Positions 56,187 to 64,000 of a stretch of 64,000 nucleotides of DNA are shown piece after piece. The translations under genes were made by a program, and so were the position numbers. Location: positions 1 to 64,000 of the forward strand of contig NZ_JAGXJW010000035.1 of the NCBI RefSeq assembly GCF_019091135.1. The letters run 5' to 3'. Origin of the DNA: Cohnella sp. GbtcB17. GTDB lineage: Bacteria; Bacillota; Bacilli; Paenibacillales; Paenibacillaceae. The notes under the pieces are model-generated. The model was not told the DNA's origin. It saw only the letters and a list, made by a program, of their open reading frames with translations, and did no database searches. The number at the start of each line of letters is the position of its first letter. Positions within the stretch are counted from its first letter, which is position 1.

Positions 56187-57374
56187 CTATGCGCGCAGCT
56201 TGGCCAGCGCCGCCTCGAAGTCCGCCGGCAGTGGAGCTCTGACCGACAGCCGCTCGCCCGTCCACGGATGCGGCCAGATGAGACGTTCGCCGTGCAGCGC
56301 CTGCCGGGAGATCACCGTGCGTTTGCCGCCGTAAAGGCCGTCGCCGGCAAGCGGATGTCCGATCGCGGCGAGATGCACGCGGATCTGATGGGAGCGCCCC
56401 GGGTCGAGACGCAGGCGGACAAGCGTGTAGCCTTGAAATCGCTCGACGACCTCGTAGTGCGTGACGGCCGGATCGCCGGTCTCGCTCACACGGCGACGCG
56501 TAGAATGGTGACGGTCCTGTCCGATCGGCAGGTTGATCGTGCCCCGCTCCTGCGCCAGTTCTCCTTCAGCCAGCGCGAGATAAATGCGCTCGATCTCTTT
56601 TTCCCGCATCGCCTTGTCGTATTGATAGTGGGCAAATTCGTTTTTGGCGTACAGTACGGGCCCCGTCGTCTCTTTGTCGATCCGGTGGATATGCCTGATC
56701 CGCACGTCCTGCCCTGTCATCTCGTAGTATGCGGCGACGCCGTGCGCCAGCGTGCCCCGTTGGCCTCGTTCGCTCGGATGAACTTCGTAGCCGGACGGCT
56801 TGTTCACGACAAGCGTGAAGTCGTCCTCGTACAGGACGTTCAGCTCCATCCAATCCGGCGGAAAATCGCGTGTCTCGCGCGGAAACAGCGCAAGCCGGAG
56901 CGAAGCCCCCTGCTGCACAATGCCTTTGGTCTGCGCAAGCTTCGAAACGAGCTTCGGCGCGAGCGGCGTATGCTTCATAATTTGCGGCAGCGGCGCCGCA
57001 GCCAACTCGCCCGGCAGGCGAAGCTCCATCCATTCCGCCTTGCGTCTCCCCAGCTTGAGCAAGGAATCGCTCATGCCGGCCAGCGCGGACGGATTTCCTT
57101 TCGGACGGCTTCTAGCTTCTCCGCCACTTCCGCGTCCGGTGCCGGCGTAGCCTCGGGAAGCCTCCTGTCTCGACTGCCCCCGCCCGCCGTCTCGGGCGCT
57201 GCGATCCGCCCTCGGACGGTCGGTTCCGTTTCTGCCCGCTCCCGAACCGCCCCGGCCCCGCTGCCGATTCGCGTCGTCGCCGAAGCGCGAGCCCTGCGCC
57301 GCTCCCCGGCTTCCCTGCTGCTGTCCCTTATGCTGCTTCGGCTTGCCCTGCCGATTGCGTCCGCCCCCGCTCAT
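56187..57374 (-). CDS. RluA-family pseudouridine synthase with RGG-rich N-terminal extension
   Basis: This 395-residue protein has a long Gly/Arg/Gln/Ser-rich, basic, presumably disordered N terminus (about 1-100, many RG, RGG and SRG steps). The RluA catalytic core follows (about 175-390). The catalytic aspartate is in RHIHRIDKETTG, the HRxD motif; VNKPSGYEVHPSE, RLDPGRSHQIRVHLAAIGHPLAGDGLYGG and LIWPHPWTGE are further core blocks. It should isomerise uridine in rRNA or tRNA. The ATG at 57374 follows GGAG at nine bases; the frame stays open to 57464. The tail is unusually long for the family. Confidence 0.88.
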   Translation of the reverse strand: MSGGGRNRQGKPKQHKGQQQGSRGAAQGSRFGDDANRQRGRGGSGAGRNGTDRPRADRSARDGGRGQSRQEASRGYAGTGRGSGGEARSRPKGNPSALAGMSDSLLKLGRRKAEWMELRLPGELAAAPLPQIMKHTPLAPKLVSKLAQTKGIVQQGASLRLALFPRETRDFPPDWMELNVLYEDDFTLVVNKPSGYEVHPSERGQRGTLAHGVAAYYEMTGQDVRIRHIHRIDKETTGPVLYAKNEFAHYQYDKAMREKEIERIYLALAEGELAQERGTINLPIGQDRHHSTRRRVSETGDPAVTHYEVVERFQGYTLVRLRLDPGRSHQIRVHLAAIGHPLAGDGLYGGKRTVISRQALHGERLIWPHPWTGERLSVRAPLPADFEAALAKLRA

Positions 57375-57510
57375 GCGCTTCAACTCCGTACTCTCATAGG
57401 TTCTTCTTCGCACAATATAAGTGAACGGCTTATGGATGTCAATTTCGTCGCCGTTCGCCACCATCCGCGTCCGTTCGTCGATTGCGATCGAACGCCGCAG
57501 GAGAGTCTTT

Positions 57511-57540
57511 TTGTCGGTTCCGGTCGGATCGGATTACAAT
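57511..57540 (+). promoter_or_regulatory. Candidate sigma-A promoter of the acidic-protein gene
   Basis: TTGTCG (57511-57516), an 18-bp spacer and TACAAT (57535-57540). The 130-base leader that follows includes a small GGGG/CCCC hairpin shortly before the ribosome site. Confidence 0.6.
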
Positions 57541-57670
57541 TTGATTACAGACCCCGGTTTCGATGCTTCTGGACAAATAGCGTCAATTTACACCCGTATT
57601 CATGCCGGGACCTTCGTGTTATTTTGAGATCGGGGACATGCCCCGAACATCGCCAAGGAGGCAGAGCGCT

Positions 57671-57997
57671 ATGAGCACGAACGACGAGCAGCTGGACCAA
57701 GAGGTATTGGAAGCGCATACGGAAGAGCTTGGCGAGGAGGCTTCCGCGGAGGATACCGAGGCCGTCGCGTCCGCTGACGATTCGGAAGAAGCCGAAGTCG
57801 AAGCGGCGCCCGCCGTCGAAGACGCCGTACTGACGGACGACTGGGCCGTCCAGGCAGATGCGCCTGCCGCATCGATCGAAATTGAAGAGGCGACCGAATC
57901 GGACGCGGAAGACGCGGCCGAAGCCGTGGCGGAGGACGATGCCGAAGCGGTAGCGGAAGACGAAACAGCCGAGGAAGAAGACGCGTTGGCGGATTAA
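57671..57997 (+). CDS. Highly acidic low-complexity protein, 108 residues
   Basis: The protein is nearly all Glu, Asp, Ala and Val, with no lysine or arginine visible after the start (MSTNDEQLDQEVLEAHTEELGEEASAEDTEAVASADDSEEAEVEAAP onwards). It is probably disordered and extremely acidic. No family is recognised. AAGGAGG nine bases before the ATG at 57671 and a strong terminator support a real gene. It may bind basic partners; the opposed neighbour at 56187-57374 has a very basic Arg/Gly tail, but a link is only a guess. Confidence 0.72.
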   Translation: MSTNDEQLDQEVLEAHTEELGEEASAEDTEAVASADDSEEAEVEAAPAVEDAVLTDDWAVQADAPAASIEIEEATESDAEDAAEAVAEDDAEAVAEDETAEEEDALAD

Positions 57998-58010
57998 AAA
58001 TGAACCGACT

Positions 58011-58047
58011 GCAGCGGGACCATCGCCGATGGCCCCGCTGCATTTTT
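58011..58047 (+). terminator. Terminator after the acidic-protein gene
   Basis: GCAGCGGG pairs with CCCGCTGC, with an inner CCATCG/CGATGG stem, followed by TTTTT. It can also serve the converging TPR gene. Confidence 0.9.
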
Positions 58048-58061
58048 AACGCACAAAAGCG

Positions 58062-58730
58062 CTAGCGGCCGCGAACGGACGAGAGCAATGCCCATCTGCG
58101 TTCCCGCCGCTTCATATAGCGCGGCAGCGTCCGATAGACGCCGACGCAGTCCCGGTAAGCCTGCTTCGCGGCCGCGCGGTCGCCAAGCCTGTCATAGATT
58201 TTCCCCAGCAAATAGTAGGCTTCGCACGAAGAAGCATGGACGTCCTGGAACGCCCGCAAATAAGCGGCAGCCTTCTCGTCGTCTTTGCCGGCCCAGGCAT
58301 CGCCGAGCAGCAAGTAAGGCAGTCCGAACTTGACGCGCGGATTAATGTCCAACGCCTCGCGCATATGCTTTTCCCCGGTCTCCAGCTGTCCTAGCGCAAG
58401 CTCGCACTGCCCAAGGTCGCTCCAATATTCGGCGGATTGCGTCATCCGGTCCTCCATGCCCGCCAACAGGCTTCGCGCTTCCTCGAACTTGCGCAGCCCG
58501 ATCAGCTCGTGCGCAAGCTCCGACTTGGCAGGCGTGTCATGCGGGTTAAGCAGCAGCTGACGCTTGAGCTTGCTTACGCGGCTGCGCCGCTTGAACGGCT
58601 TGAGCAAGCTCGGGGTAATGCCCACAAACCGCCGGTCGAGCACATAAATAATGACAAGCAGTACAATCAGCGCCAAAAAAGGATTACCGAGCAGCCATGA
58701 GAGCAAAACAAAAATAAAAAAGATTTTCAT
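58062..58730 (-). CDS. Membrane-anchored TPR protein
   Basis: This 222-residue protein has one or two N-terminal hydrophobic segments (about 3-32) and then TPR-like helical repeats (about 58-205). A typical unit is AEYWSDLGQCELALGQLETGEKHMREALDINPR; another is SCEAYYLLGKIYDRLGDRAAAKQAYRDCVGVYR. It probably scaffolds a protein complex at the membrane. It converges with the acidic-protein gene and lies 93 bases before hrpB in the same direction. Confidence 0.8.
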   Translation of the reverse strand: MKIFFIFVLLSWLLGNPFLALIVLLVIIYVLDRRFVGITPSLLKPFKRRSRVSKLKRQLLLNPHDTPAKSELAHELIGLRKFEEARSLLAGMEDRMTQSAEYWSDLGQCELALGQLETGEKHMREALDINPRVKFGLPYLLLGDAWAGKDDEKAAAYLRAFQDVHASSCEAYYLLGKIYDRLGDRAAAKQAYRDCVGVYRTLPRYMKRRERRWALLSSVRGR

Positions 58731-58823
58731 CGAGCAACCTCCCGATCGCCTTCACGTGACACAATAAGCCGGCGCATGCGCGCCTGATCCGATCATACCA
58801 CATACTAGGAAAATAAAGGGAGT

Positions 58824-61346
58824 CTACGTTCGCGGACGAACCCGGCTGGTCGCTTGCGCCTGCATCGGATCGTCGGGCCAGTAATGCTTGGGGTAGCGCC
58901 CTTTCAAATCTTTGCGAACCTCGAAATAAGTATCCCGCCAGAAGCTCGCCAAATCACGCGTAACCTGAACCGGACGCTGGGCCGGCGACAGCAGGTGGAG
59001 CGTAAGCGATACCCTTCCACCCGCGATGCGCGGAGAGGCGGGCCAGCCGAACAGCTCCTGCAGCCTCGCGTGCAGCGCAGGCGCGGCGGGATCGCTGTAA
59101 TCGACAGGCAAGCGGGAGCCGCTCGGTACGGCGACATGCGTCGGCGCTTCGTCGTCCAGCCTTCGGCGCTGCTCCCAGGAGAGCAGCGCCGACAGTGCCT
59201 CCGTCAGGTTCAAGCGCTGCAGGTCTCCTCGCGTCCGCATGCCGTGGACGAAGGGTCCGAGCCAGTCCTCCAGCCCTTCCAGCAGCGCGGATTCGGACAG
59301 GTCCGGCCAGCCTTCGGGGTCGTGCAGCCCTACGAATCTAGCACGTTCCAGCCATTGGCGTGACGCCTTGGACCAGGGCAACAGGTCGAGCCCTTCGAGC
59401 CGAATCCCGCCAAGCAGCGCCTCGGTCACGGCGGCCGGATCCGGGTCGGGGAGCGGCCCTTCGCGCAGCGTCAACGCGCCGAGATAGATCGTACGCCGCG
59501 CCCTGACGGCGCCAGCCCCCGCATCCCAGGCGATCGTCCGGCGCTCGGCGATGCGATCGCCGAAATGCCGCTCGAGATCGTCGGCCCGCAGCGGCGCAGC
59601 CAGCCGGATCCGCCCTTCGGTTCCCTGATCGTCGAGCTCCGCCGCAACGATCCAGGGCTCGCCGGCGAGCGGCTGTCCTTCGGGTACATAAGCGCCCCTG
59701 CCGCCCGAGAGCGTGAACCGACCGCCCCCGCGCAGCTTGCCGATCCGGTCCGGGTATGCGAACGCCAGCAGCAGACCGCAGTCGTACGCCGCCTGCTGCG
59801 CAGAACGAATCTTGCTCGCCGCGGCTGAACCAAAGCCCGAGGCATCGCCGCCTGCCGCCTTCAGCTGCGCTTCGAACTGGCGCGCCTCCGCCAGCAGGCG
59901 CTCCCTTCGGCCCGCATCGATGCGTCCGTCTCTCGCAGCCAGCGCGGCAAGTCTGAGCGACAGGTCCGCGTCGCCGACCTGCATCGGATCCCGATCGCCG
60001 AGCAGTGCGGCGATCCGGCAGGCATCGGCCGCGAGGCCGAGCGGCTGCGCGCGCAGCATCATATGCGCGAGCCGCGGATGCGCACCGAAGCGCGCCATGG
60101 CCGCGCCGTGCGGCGTCGGCGCGCCGTCCGCGCCGATGGCGCCCAGCGCGGACAGCAGATCCCGCGCCTGCGTGTAGGCCGCGGCCGGCGGCGCGTCCAG
60201 CCAATCCAGCTCCGCGGGATCGGACACGCCCCATACGGCCAGCTCAAGCGCAAGAGGCGCGAGGTCGGCCTCGCGGATCTCCGCCGTTCCGGCCGGCACG
60301 AGCTGCCGGTGCTCTTCCTCCGTCCACAGCCGGTAGCAGATTCCCGGCGCGACCCGGCCCGCGCGTCCGCGGCGCTGATCGGCGGACGACACGGGAATGC
60401 GTACCGTCTCAAGCCGCGACATGCCGGTTCGCGGCGAAAAGCGGGGCGCCCGCATCAGCCCTCCGTCGACGACGATGCGAACGCCCTCGACCGTCAGGCT
60501 CGACTCCGCCACGGGCGTCGCGAGCACGACCTTTCGGCGGCCGTTCGCGGCCGGCGCCAGCGCGCGGTCCTGCTCCCCCGGCGGCATGCTGCCGTGAAGC
60601 GCCACGATCTCTACGTCTTGCACGCCCGCTCCGCTAAGTCGTGTCTGGAGAGCCGCCGCCGTGCGCCGAATTTCCGCATAGCCCGGCAAAAAGACGAGTG
60701 CGTCGCCCTCGTGCCGCGCCAGCGCATACGCCGTCGTCTCCGCGGCCTGCCGCTCGATCGGCGCATCGGACCGACGATCGAGATAAACCGTCTCGACCGG
60801 ATACATAATGCCCGCGCTCTCGATCACTGGCGCTCCGCCGAGCAGGCCGGCGACCGGTCCCGGCTCGAGCGTCGCGGACATGTCGAGCAGGCGCAGATCG
60901 TCGCGGAACAGGCTTTTCGCCTGCAGGCAGAGCGCAAGCCCGAGATCGCCGTTCAAATTCCGCTCGTGAAACTCGTCGAATATAACGAGCCCCACATCCG
61001 CCAGCGAAGGGTCCTGCTGCAGCATCCGCGTAAGCACGCCCTCGGTCACGACCTCGACGACCGTTTTCGGACCGGCCTTCGTATCCATCCGGACGCGGTA
61101 GCCTACGCGCTCCCCCGCCCGCTCGCCGAGTCCCGCCGCCATGTATTCGGCCGCGCTGCGCGCGGCGATGCGCCGGGGCTCCAGCATGACGATCTTGCGC
61201 CCCCCGAGCCACGGCTCTTCCATCAAGGCGATCGGCACCCGGGTCGTCTTGCCCGCGCCGGGCGCGGCGACCAGTACGGCGCCTCCCCGGTCCCGCAGCG
61301 CCGCCTTAATGTCAGGGATCGTCCGATCCACCGGCATCGCCGACAT
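58824..61346 (-). CDS. hrpB: ATP-dependent helicase HrpB (DEAH family)
   Basis: This 840-residue SF2 helicase has the P-loop APGAGKTT (28-35), motif II DEFHERN (about 124-130, DEFH instead of DEAH), motif III DMSATLE, VFLPGYAEIRR, and motifs V/VI VATPVAESSLT and QRRGRAGRVAPG. Winged-helix/HA2 and the HrpB-specific C-terminal domain follow to the end (LSPAQRPVQVTRDLASFWRDTYFEVRKDLKGRYPKHYWPDDP, the characteristic HrpB ending). The role is RNA helicase-like but poorly known. AAGGAGG precedes the ATG. Confidence 0.96.
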   Translation of the reverse strand: MSAMPVDRTIPDIKAALRDRGGAVLVAAPGAGKTTRVPIALMEEPWLGGRKIVMLEPRRIAARSAAEYMAAGLGERAGERVGYRVRMDTKAGPKTVVEVVTEGVLTRMLQQDPSLADVGLVIFDEFHERNLNGDLGLALCLQAKSLFRDDLRLLDMSATLEPGPVAGLLGGAPVIESAGIMYPVETVYLDRRSDAPIERQAAETTAYALARHEGDALVFLPGYAEIRRTAAALQTRLSGAGVQDVEIVALHGSMPPGEQDRALAPAANGRRKVVLATPVAESSLTVEGVRIVVDGGLMRAPRFSPRTGMSRLETVRIPVSSADQRRGRAGRVAPGICYRLWTEEEHRQLVPAGTAEIREADLAPLALELAVWGVSDPAELDWLDAPPAAAYTQARDLLSALGAIGADGAPTPHGAAMARFGAHPRLAHMMLRAQPLGLAADACRIAALLGDRDPMQVGDADLSLRLAALAARDGRIDAGRRERLLAEARQFEAQLKAAGGDASGFGSAAASKIRSAQQAAYDCGLLLAFAYPDRIGKLRGGGRFTLSGGRGAYVPEGQPLAGEPWIVAAELDDQGTEGRIRLAAPLRADDLERHFGDRIAERRTIAWDAGAGAVRARRTIYLGALTLREGPLPDPDPAAVTEALLGGIRLEGLDLLPWSKASRQWLERARFVGLHDPEGWPDLSESALLEGLEDWLGPFVHGMRTRGDLQRLNLTEALSALLSWEQRRRLDDEAPTHVAVPSGSRLPVDYSDPAAPALHARLQELFGWPASPRIAGGRVSLTLHLLSPAQRPVQVTRDLASFWRDTYFEVRKDLKGRYPKHYWPDDPMQAQATSRVRPRT

Positions 61347-61537
61347 GCGAACGCCTCCTTCTCCTCATCTGTGTAACCAACAGTATAGCACGTCCGTCCG
61401 CCGCAGCAGGAGCCGACTTCGACGACGGGATATGCGCCGCGAACAACTCTCCAATTTTCCTCTTTCTTCCACAGGCGCAACTTCCCTTGTCCGTTATCCG
61501 TCTAAAAGGTATCACGTTCCGAAAGGGGAGATCCGAT

Positions 61538-62095
61538 ATGAGACTCCGAATCACGACCGCCGCACTGCTTCTATCCGTGTCGTTAGCCGCCGCCGGCTGT
61601 ACGAATCACGATAAAAATGCCGAATCGACAGCCTCCGCTTCACCGTCGCCCAGCGCCACACAGACGGCCTCGGAATCCGCTACCGCGTCGGCGTCCGGCT
61701 CGCCGCAGGCGACCGATGCCGCTCCTTCGGCATCCGGCACCGCTCCCGCGTCCAGTCCTGCCGCCACCGCAGCAGACGCAGACGCCCCCGGCTTTCTGAT
61801 CAGCCTGCCGTCGGGCAGCGACTATAAGCCGTTTATGCAGATCAGCGAACAGAACGCCGAGAAGGTCGAGGCGGTGCTAAGCGGCGCGGACTGGCAAAAG
61901 AAGGAGAGCGTCGCCATGTCGGCTTCGCCTTCGTACAAGCTGTCGGCGCTGGCCGGCGACAAGGAGACGGAGGTCTATTACGTCTGGACGACCGATGCCG
62001 ACGCTTACGAGCTCGTGAAGGAAAATGGGAGCGAGTACGCCAAGCTGTCCAAAAAAGACAGCGCCTCCCTCGCGAAGCTGCTGCCGACCGCCTGA
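61538..62095 (+). CDS. Lipoprotein with Ser/Ala-rich linker
   Basis: This 185-residue protein has a lipoprotein signal peptide ending in SLAAAGC (cysteine 21), so it should be lipid-anchored after SPase II cleavage. A Ser/Thr/Ala/Pro linker (about 25-85) resembles a wall-spanning spacer. The outer domain (about 88-185; GFLISLPSGSDYKPFMQISEQNAEKVEAVLSGADWQKKE) is of no known family. AAGGGGAG precedes the ATG at 61538, which is preferred over the longer frame. A strong terminator follows. Confidence 0.82.
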   Translation: MRLRITTAALLLSVSLAAAGCTNHDKNAESTASASPSPSATQTASESATASASGSPQATDAAPSASGTAPASSPAATAADADAPGFLISLPSGSDYKPFMQISEQNAEKVEAVLSGADWQKKESVAMSASPSYKLSALAGDKETEVYYVWTTDADAYELVKENGSEYAKLSKKDSASLAKLLPTA

Positions 62096-62115
62096 GCCGT
62101 CGCGCGTCTCCGCTG

Positions 62116-62155
62116 CGGACCGATTCGCCCGGAAGGGCCGGATCGGTCCGTTTTT
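62116..62155 (+). terminator. Terminator after the lipoprotein gene
   Basis: CGGACCGAT pairs with ATCGGTCCG around a partly paired loop, followed by TTTTTGTTTG. Confidence 0.92.
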
Positions 62156-62214
62156 GTTTGGGGATTACGCGCCATACGCGGTACAATAGGAGAAATCGGA
62201 AGGAGGAAATCGAT

Positions 62215-63168
62215 ATGCGCACGATCGTCAGTCTGTTCGGATTCGATCCAGAGCAGGAACGACGGATTCAAGCCGCGGCGCCCGGCTGCAACGTCATCTT
62301 CGGCAAACCCGCGGAGCTCGACCCCGGATTGCTCGCGGAAGCGGAGGTGCTGTGCGGGTGGTGGAAGGCTGCGTGGGAAAAGGAAGCCGGCACCCCCGGC
62401 AAGCTGAAATGGGTGCAGACAGGCTCGGCAGGCGTCGACAATCTGCCGCTTGGCGAGCTCGAGGCGCGGGGCATCGTGCTGACGACCGCGAGCGGCGTAC
62501 ATCCGGTGCCGATGACCGAGACGGTATTCGCGATGCTGCTCGCCTTTACACGCAAGCTGCATGATGCCGTGCGCAACCAGACGGAGCGCAAATGGGCGCG
62601 TTCGGAAGGCTACGACGAGCTTCGCGGACGAACGCTCGCCGTCATCGGCGCAGGCGAGATCGGCGCAGAGGTCGCGCGCATCGCGCAGGCATTCGGCATG
62701 CGGACCCTGGGCGTTCGGCGCAGTGGGCAGCCTGCTTCACACGTAGACGTCATGCATACGCCGGAGCGGCTGGACGACGTGCTGGCCGAGAGCGACGTCG
62801 TCGTTAACGTGCTGCCGCATACCGCTGAGACCGTTCGTCTGTTCGATGCGGGACGGTTCACTGCGATGAAGCCGTCCGCCCTCTTCATCAATATCGGCCG
62901 AGGCACGGCGGTCGATACGGACGCCTTGACCGAGGCGCTGCGCAGCGGCGCGATCGCCGGCGCCGGACTCGACGTCTTCGATCCGGAGCCGCTGCCCGCG
63001 GATCATCCGCTATGGGCGATGGACAATGTCATCATTACGCCCCACATCGGCGGCGCGACCGAGCAGTACAAAGCGCGCATGACGGATTTATTTGTCGAAA
63101 ATCTGCAAGCCTACCTGACAACGGGCACGCCGGCACGGAATATCGTAGATTACGAGAAAAGCTATTGA
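62215..63168 (+). CDS. D-2-hydroxyacid dehydrogenase
   Basis: This 317-residue protein has the NAD-binding loop AVIGAGEIGAEVARIAQAFGM (about 143-163). The catalytic arginine lies in LFINIGRGTAVDTDALTEAL, the acidic residue in GLDVFDPEPLPADHPLW and the histidine in VIITPHIGG. It should reduce a 2-keto acid to the D-hydroxy acid, or act on phosphoglycerate- or glyoxylate-like substrates. AAGGAGG precedes the ATG at 62215, and TACAAT at about 62182-62187 is a likely -10. Confidence 0.92.
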   Translation: MRTIVSLFGFDPEQERRIQAAAPGCNVIFGKPAELDPGLLAEAEVLCGWWKAAWEKEAGTPGKLKWVQTGSAGVDNLPLGELEARGIVLTTASGVHPVPMTETVFAMLLAFTRKLHDAVRNQTERKWARSEGYDELRGRTLAVIGAGEIGAEVARIAQAFGMRTLGVRRSGQPASHVDVMHTPERLDDVLAESDVVVNVLPHTAETVRLFDAGRFTAMKPSALFINIGRGTAVDTDALTEALRSGAIAGAGLDVFDPEPLPADHPLWAMDNVIITPHIGGATEQYKARMTDLFVENLQAYLTTGTPARNIVDYEKSY

Positions 63169-63269
63169 ATCGCCGTACAGGAAAGACTGATTAAGTCAGG
63201 AAAAGGATGGGAATAGCTAAACCGTGGTTTTCCTAATCCTGCATCTTGTTCGGCGAAGGGTACGGCGCA

Positions 63270-64000
63270 ATGATAACGAACGGTAAAATCTCGGTTCGGC
63301 AATTCACCATTCTGGTCGTCATATTCACGGTGGGAAGCGCGATTCTCTATGTACCCGGACTGCTCGCTGAAGAAGCGAAGCAGGATGCCTGGCTCGCCGG
63401 CATCGTCGGGACGGGATTCGGGCTTCTTTCCGCGTGGCCGATCAAATCGTTGGCCGAGCGATTCCCCGGCCAGCGCTTGACGGAGTACAGCGTAGTCCTG
63501 CTCGGAAAAATAGCGGGTCCCGCAGTGTCGATCGTTTACTTCTTGTATTTTTTCATGCTCTCGGCGATGTTGCTCCGTGACGTCGGCGATTTCGTGACCA
63601 CGCAGATGATGCCCGAAACGCCTATTCAGGCCATCCTCATCGCTTTTATGTTTATCTCGATCTATGCCGTCCGTCTCGGTATCGAGGTCATCGCGCGAGC
63701 GGCAGAATTTTTTTTTCCGATCTTGATCGGATTGGCTTCCATCCTCTTTATTCTGCTCGTCCCCAAAATAGACTTCGTGCAGTTGACGCCCGTACTGGAG
63801 AGGGGGATCGGCCCTGCGTTCAAAGCCGCCCCGCCGTTCATCGCGATTCCTTTTTTGCAGCTCTCCGTTTTTCTCATGTTGTTCCCGCTTGTATCGAATG
63901 CCAAAAGAGCGGGCCGGGTTTTTATGGGGGGCGTGCTGGCGGCCGGCATGTTCCTGATCCTGTTCACGACGGTGTGCCTGCTCGTCTTGGGAGCTTATCT
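63270..64000 (+). CDS. Spore germination permease GerAB-type, cut by window edge
   Basis: The first 243 codons of a multi-helix protein of the GerAB/YndE endospore-germination permease family (amino-acid-permease fold) are present. It begins MITNGKISVRQFTILVVIFTVGSAILYVPG, and helices then run at about 12-32, 42-60, 82-102, 114-133, 142-162, 180-215 and 218-243. The family forms part of nutrient receptors in the spore inner membrane. AAGGG lies about ten bases before the ATG. The right end is outside the window; no GerA or GerC partner is seen. Confidence 0.9.
   Translation, partial: MITNGKISVRQFTILVVIFTVGSAILYVPGLLAEEAKQDAWLAGIVGTGFGLLSAWPIKSLAERFPGQRLTEYSVVLLGKIAGPAVSIVYFLYFFMLSAMLLRDVGDFVTTQMMPETPIQAILIAFMFISIYAVRLGIEVIARAAEFFFPILIGLASILFILLVPKIDFVQLTPVLERGIGPAFKAAPPFIAIPFLQLSVFLMLFPLVSNAKRAGRVFMGGVLAAGMFLILFTTVCLLVLGAY

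Overview
The window looks like chromosomal DNA from a spore-forming, GC-rich Firmicute of the Paenibacillaceae (Cohnella/Paenibacillus type). The evidence is the gene content: the perR-ygzB-ygxA-rRNA synteny known from Bacillus, a YyaC-type spore protein, a GerAB-type germination permease at the right edge, GatCAB, an RsbV/RsbW/SigB module, Firmicute-type GalT, strong AGGAGG ribosome sites and TTG/GTG starts. The genus is an inference; no search was run. There are no insertion sequences, prophage genes, tRNAs or CRISPR arrays.

Layout. 1-5.3 kb: 5' end of a 16S gene with tandem promoters, a Fur-box-controlled beta-propeller-like protein, ygxA, ygzB, a GH18 hydrolase and perR. 5.3-7.3 kb: membrane proteins and an acetyltransferase. 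7.3-10.6 kb: gatCAB. 10.7-12.7 kb: an EAL protein, Ohr and a small conserved protein. 12.8-20.4 kb: an M24 peptidase and a nine-gene Tad-like pilus/secretion operon with two tiny membrane proteins and a leader that looks like an attenuator. 20.5-23.5 kb: metallo-hydrolase, thioredoxin-like protein, DedA, cupredoxin. 23.6-28.4 kb: an O-antigen-ligase-like protein and two GGDEF proteins. 28.5-32.2 kb: methyltransferase, hydrolase, YyaC and DUF1128. 32.6-37.5 kb: galK-galE-galT with a divergent AraC regulator. 37.6-41.7 kb: LysR, a GT2 glycosyltransferase and an interrupted GT39-type mannosyltransferase. 41.8-50.9 kb: a general-stress island around rsbV-rsbW-sigB. 51.2-54.8 kb: a three-gene glycan module. 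55.4-64 kb: a frameshifted nuclease-like gene, RluA, acidic and TPR proteins, HrpB, a lipoprotein, a 2-hydroxyacid dehydrogenase and GerAB.

How the genes work together. Seven sites matching the sigma-B consensus lie between 41.7 and 50.5 kb. They precede rsbV-rsbW-sigB itself and small stress or membrane proteins (YtxH, YtxG/DUF948, YflT and three unknowns), so this stretch reads as a locally clustered sigma-B regulon, with an RsbU-like phosphatase as its likely input. Oxidative and iron stress is covered by PerR, a Fur site and Ohr. c-di-GMP turnover (one EAL and two GGDEF proteins) lies in the same half of the window as the Tad-like operon.

Unusual structure. Three intergenic arrays (32.2, 42.6 and 54.9 kb) share a period of about 51 bp; one has ten near-identical units. 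Four genes carry lesions or improbable changes: gatA, galK, the GT39 gene and the nuclease-like gene. These need checking against reads before any biological interpretation.
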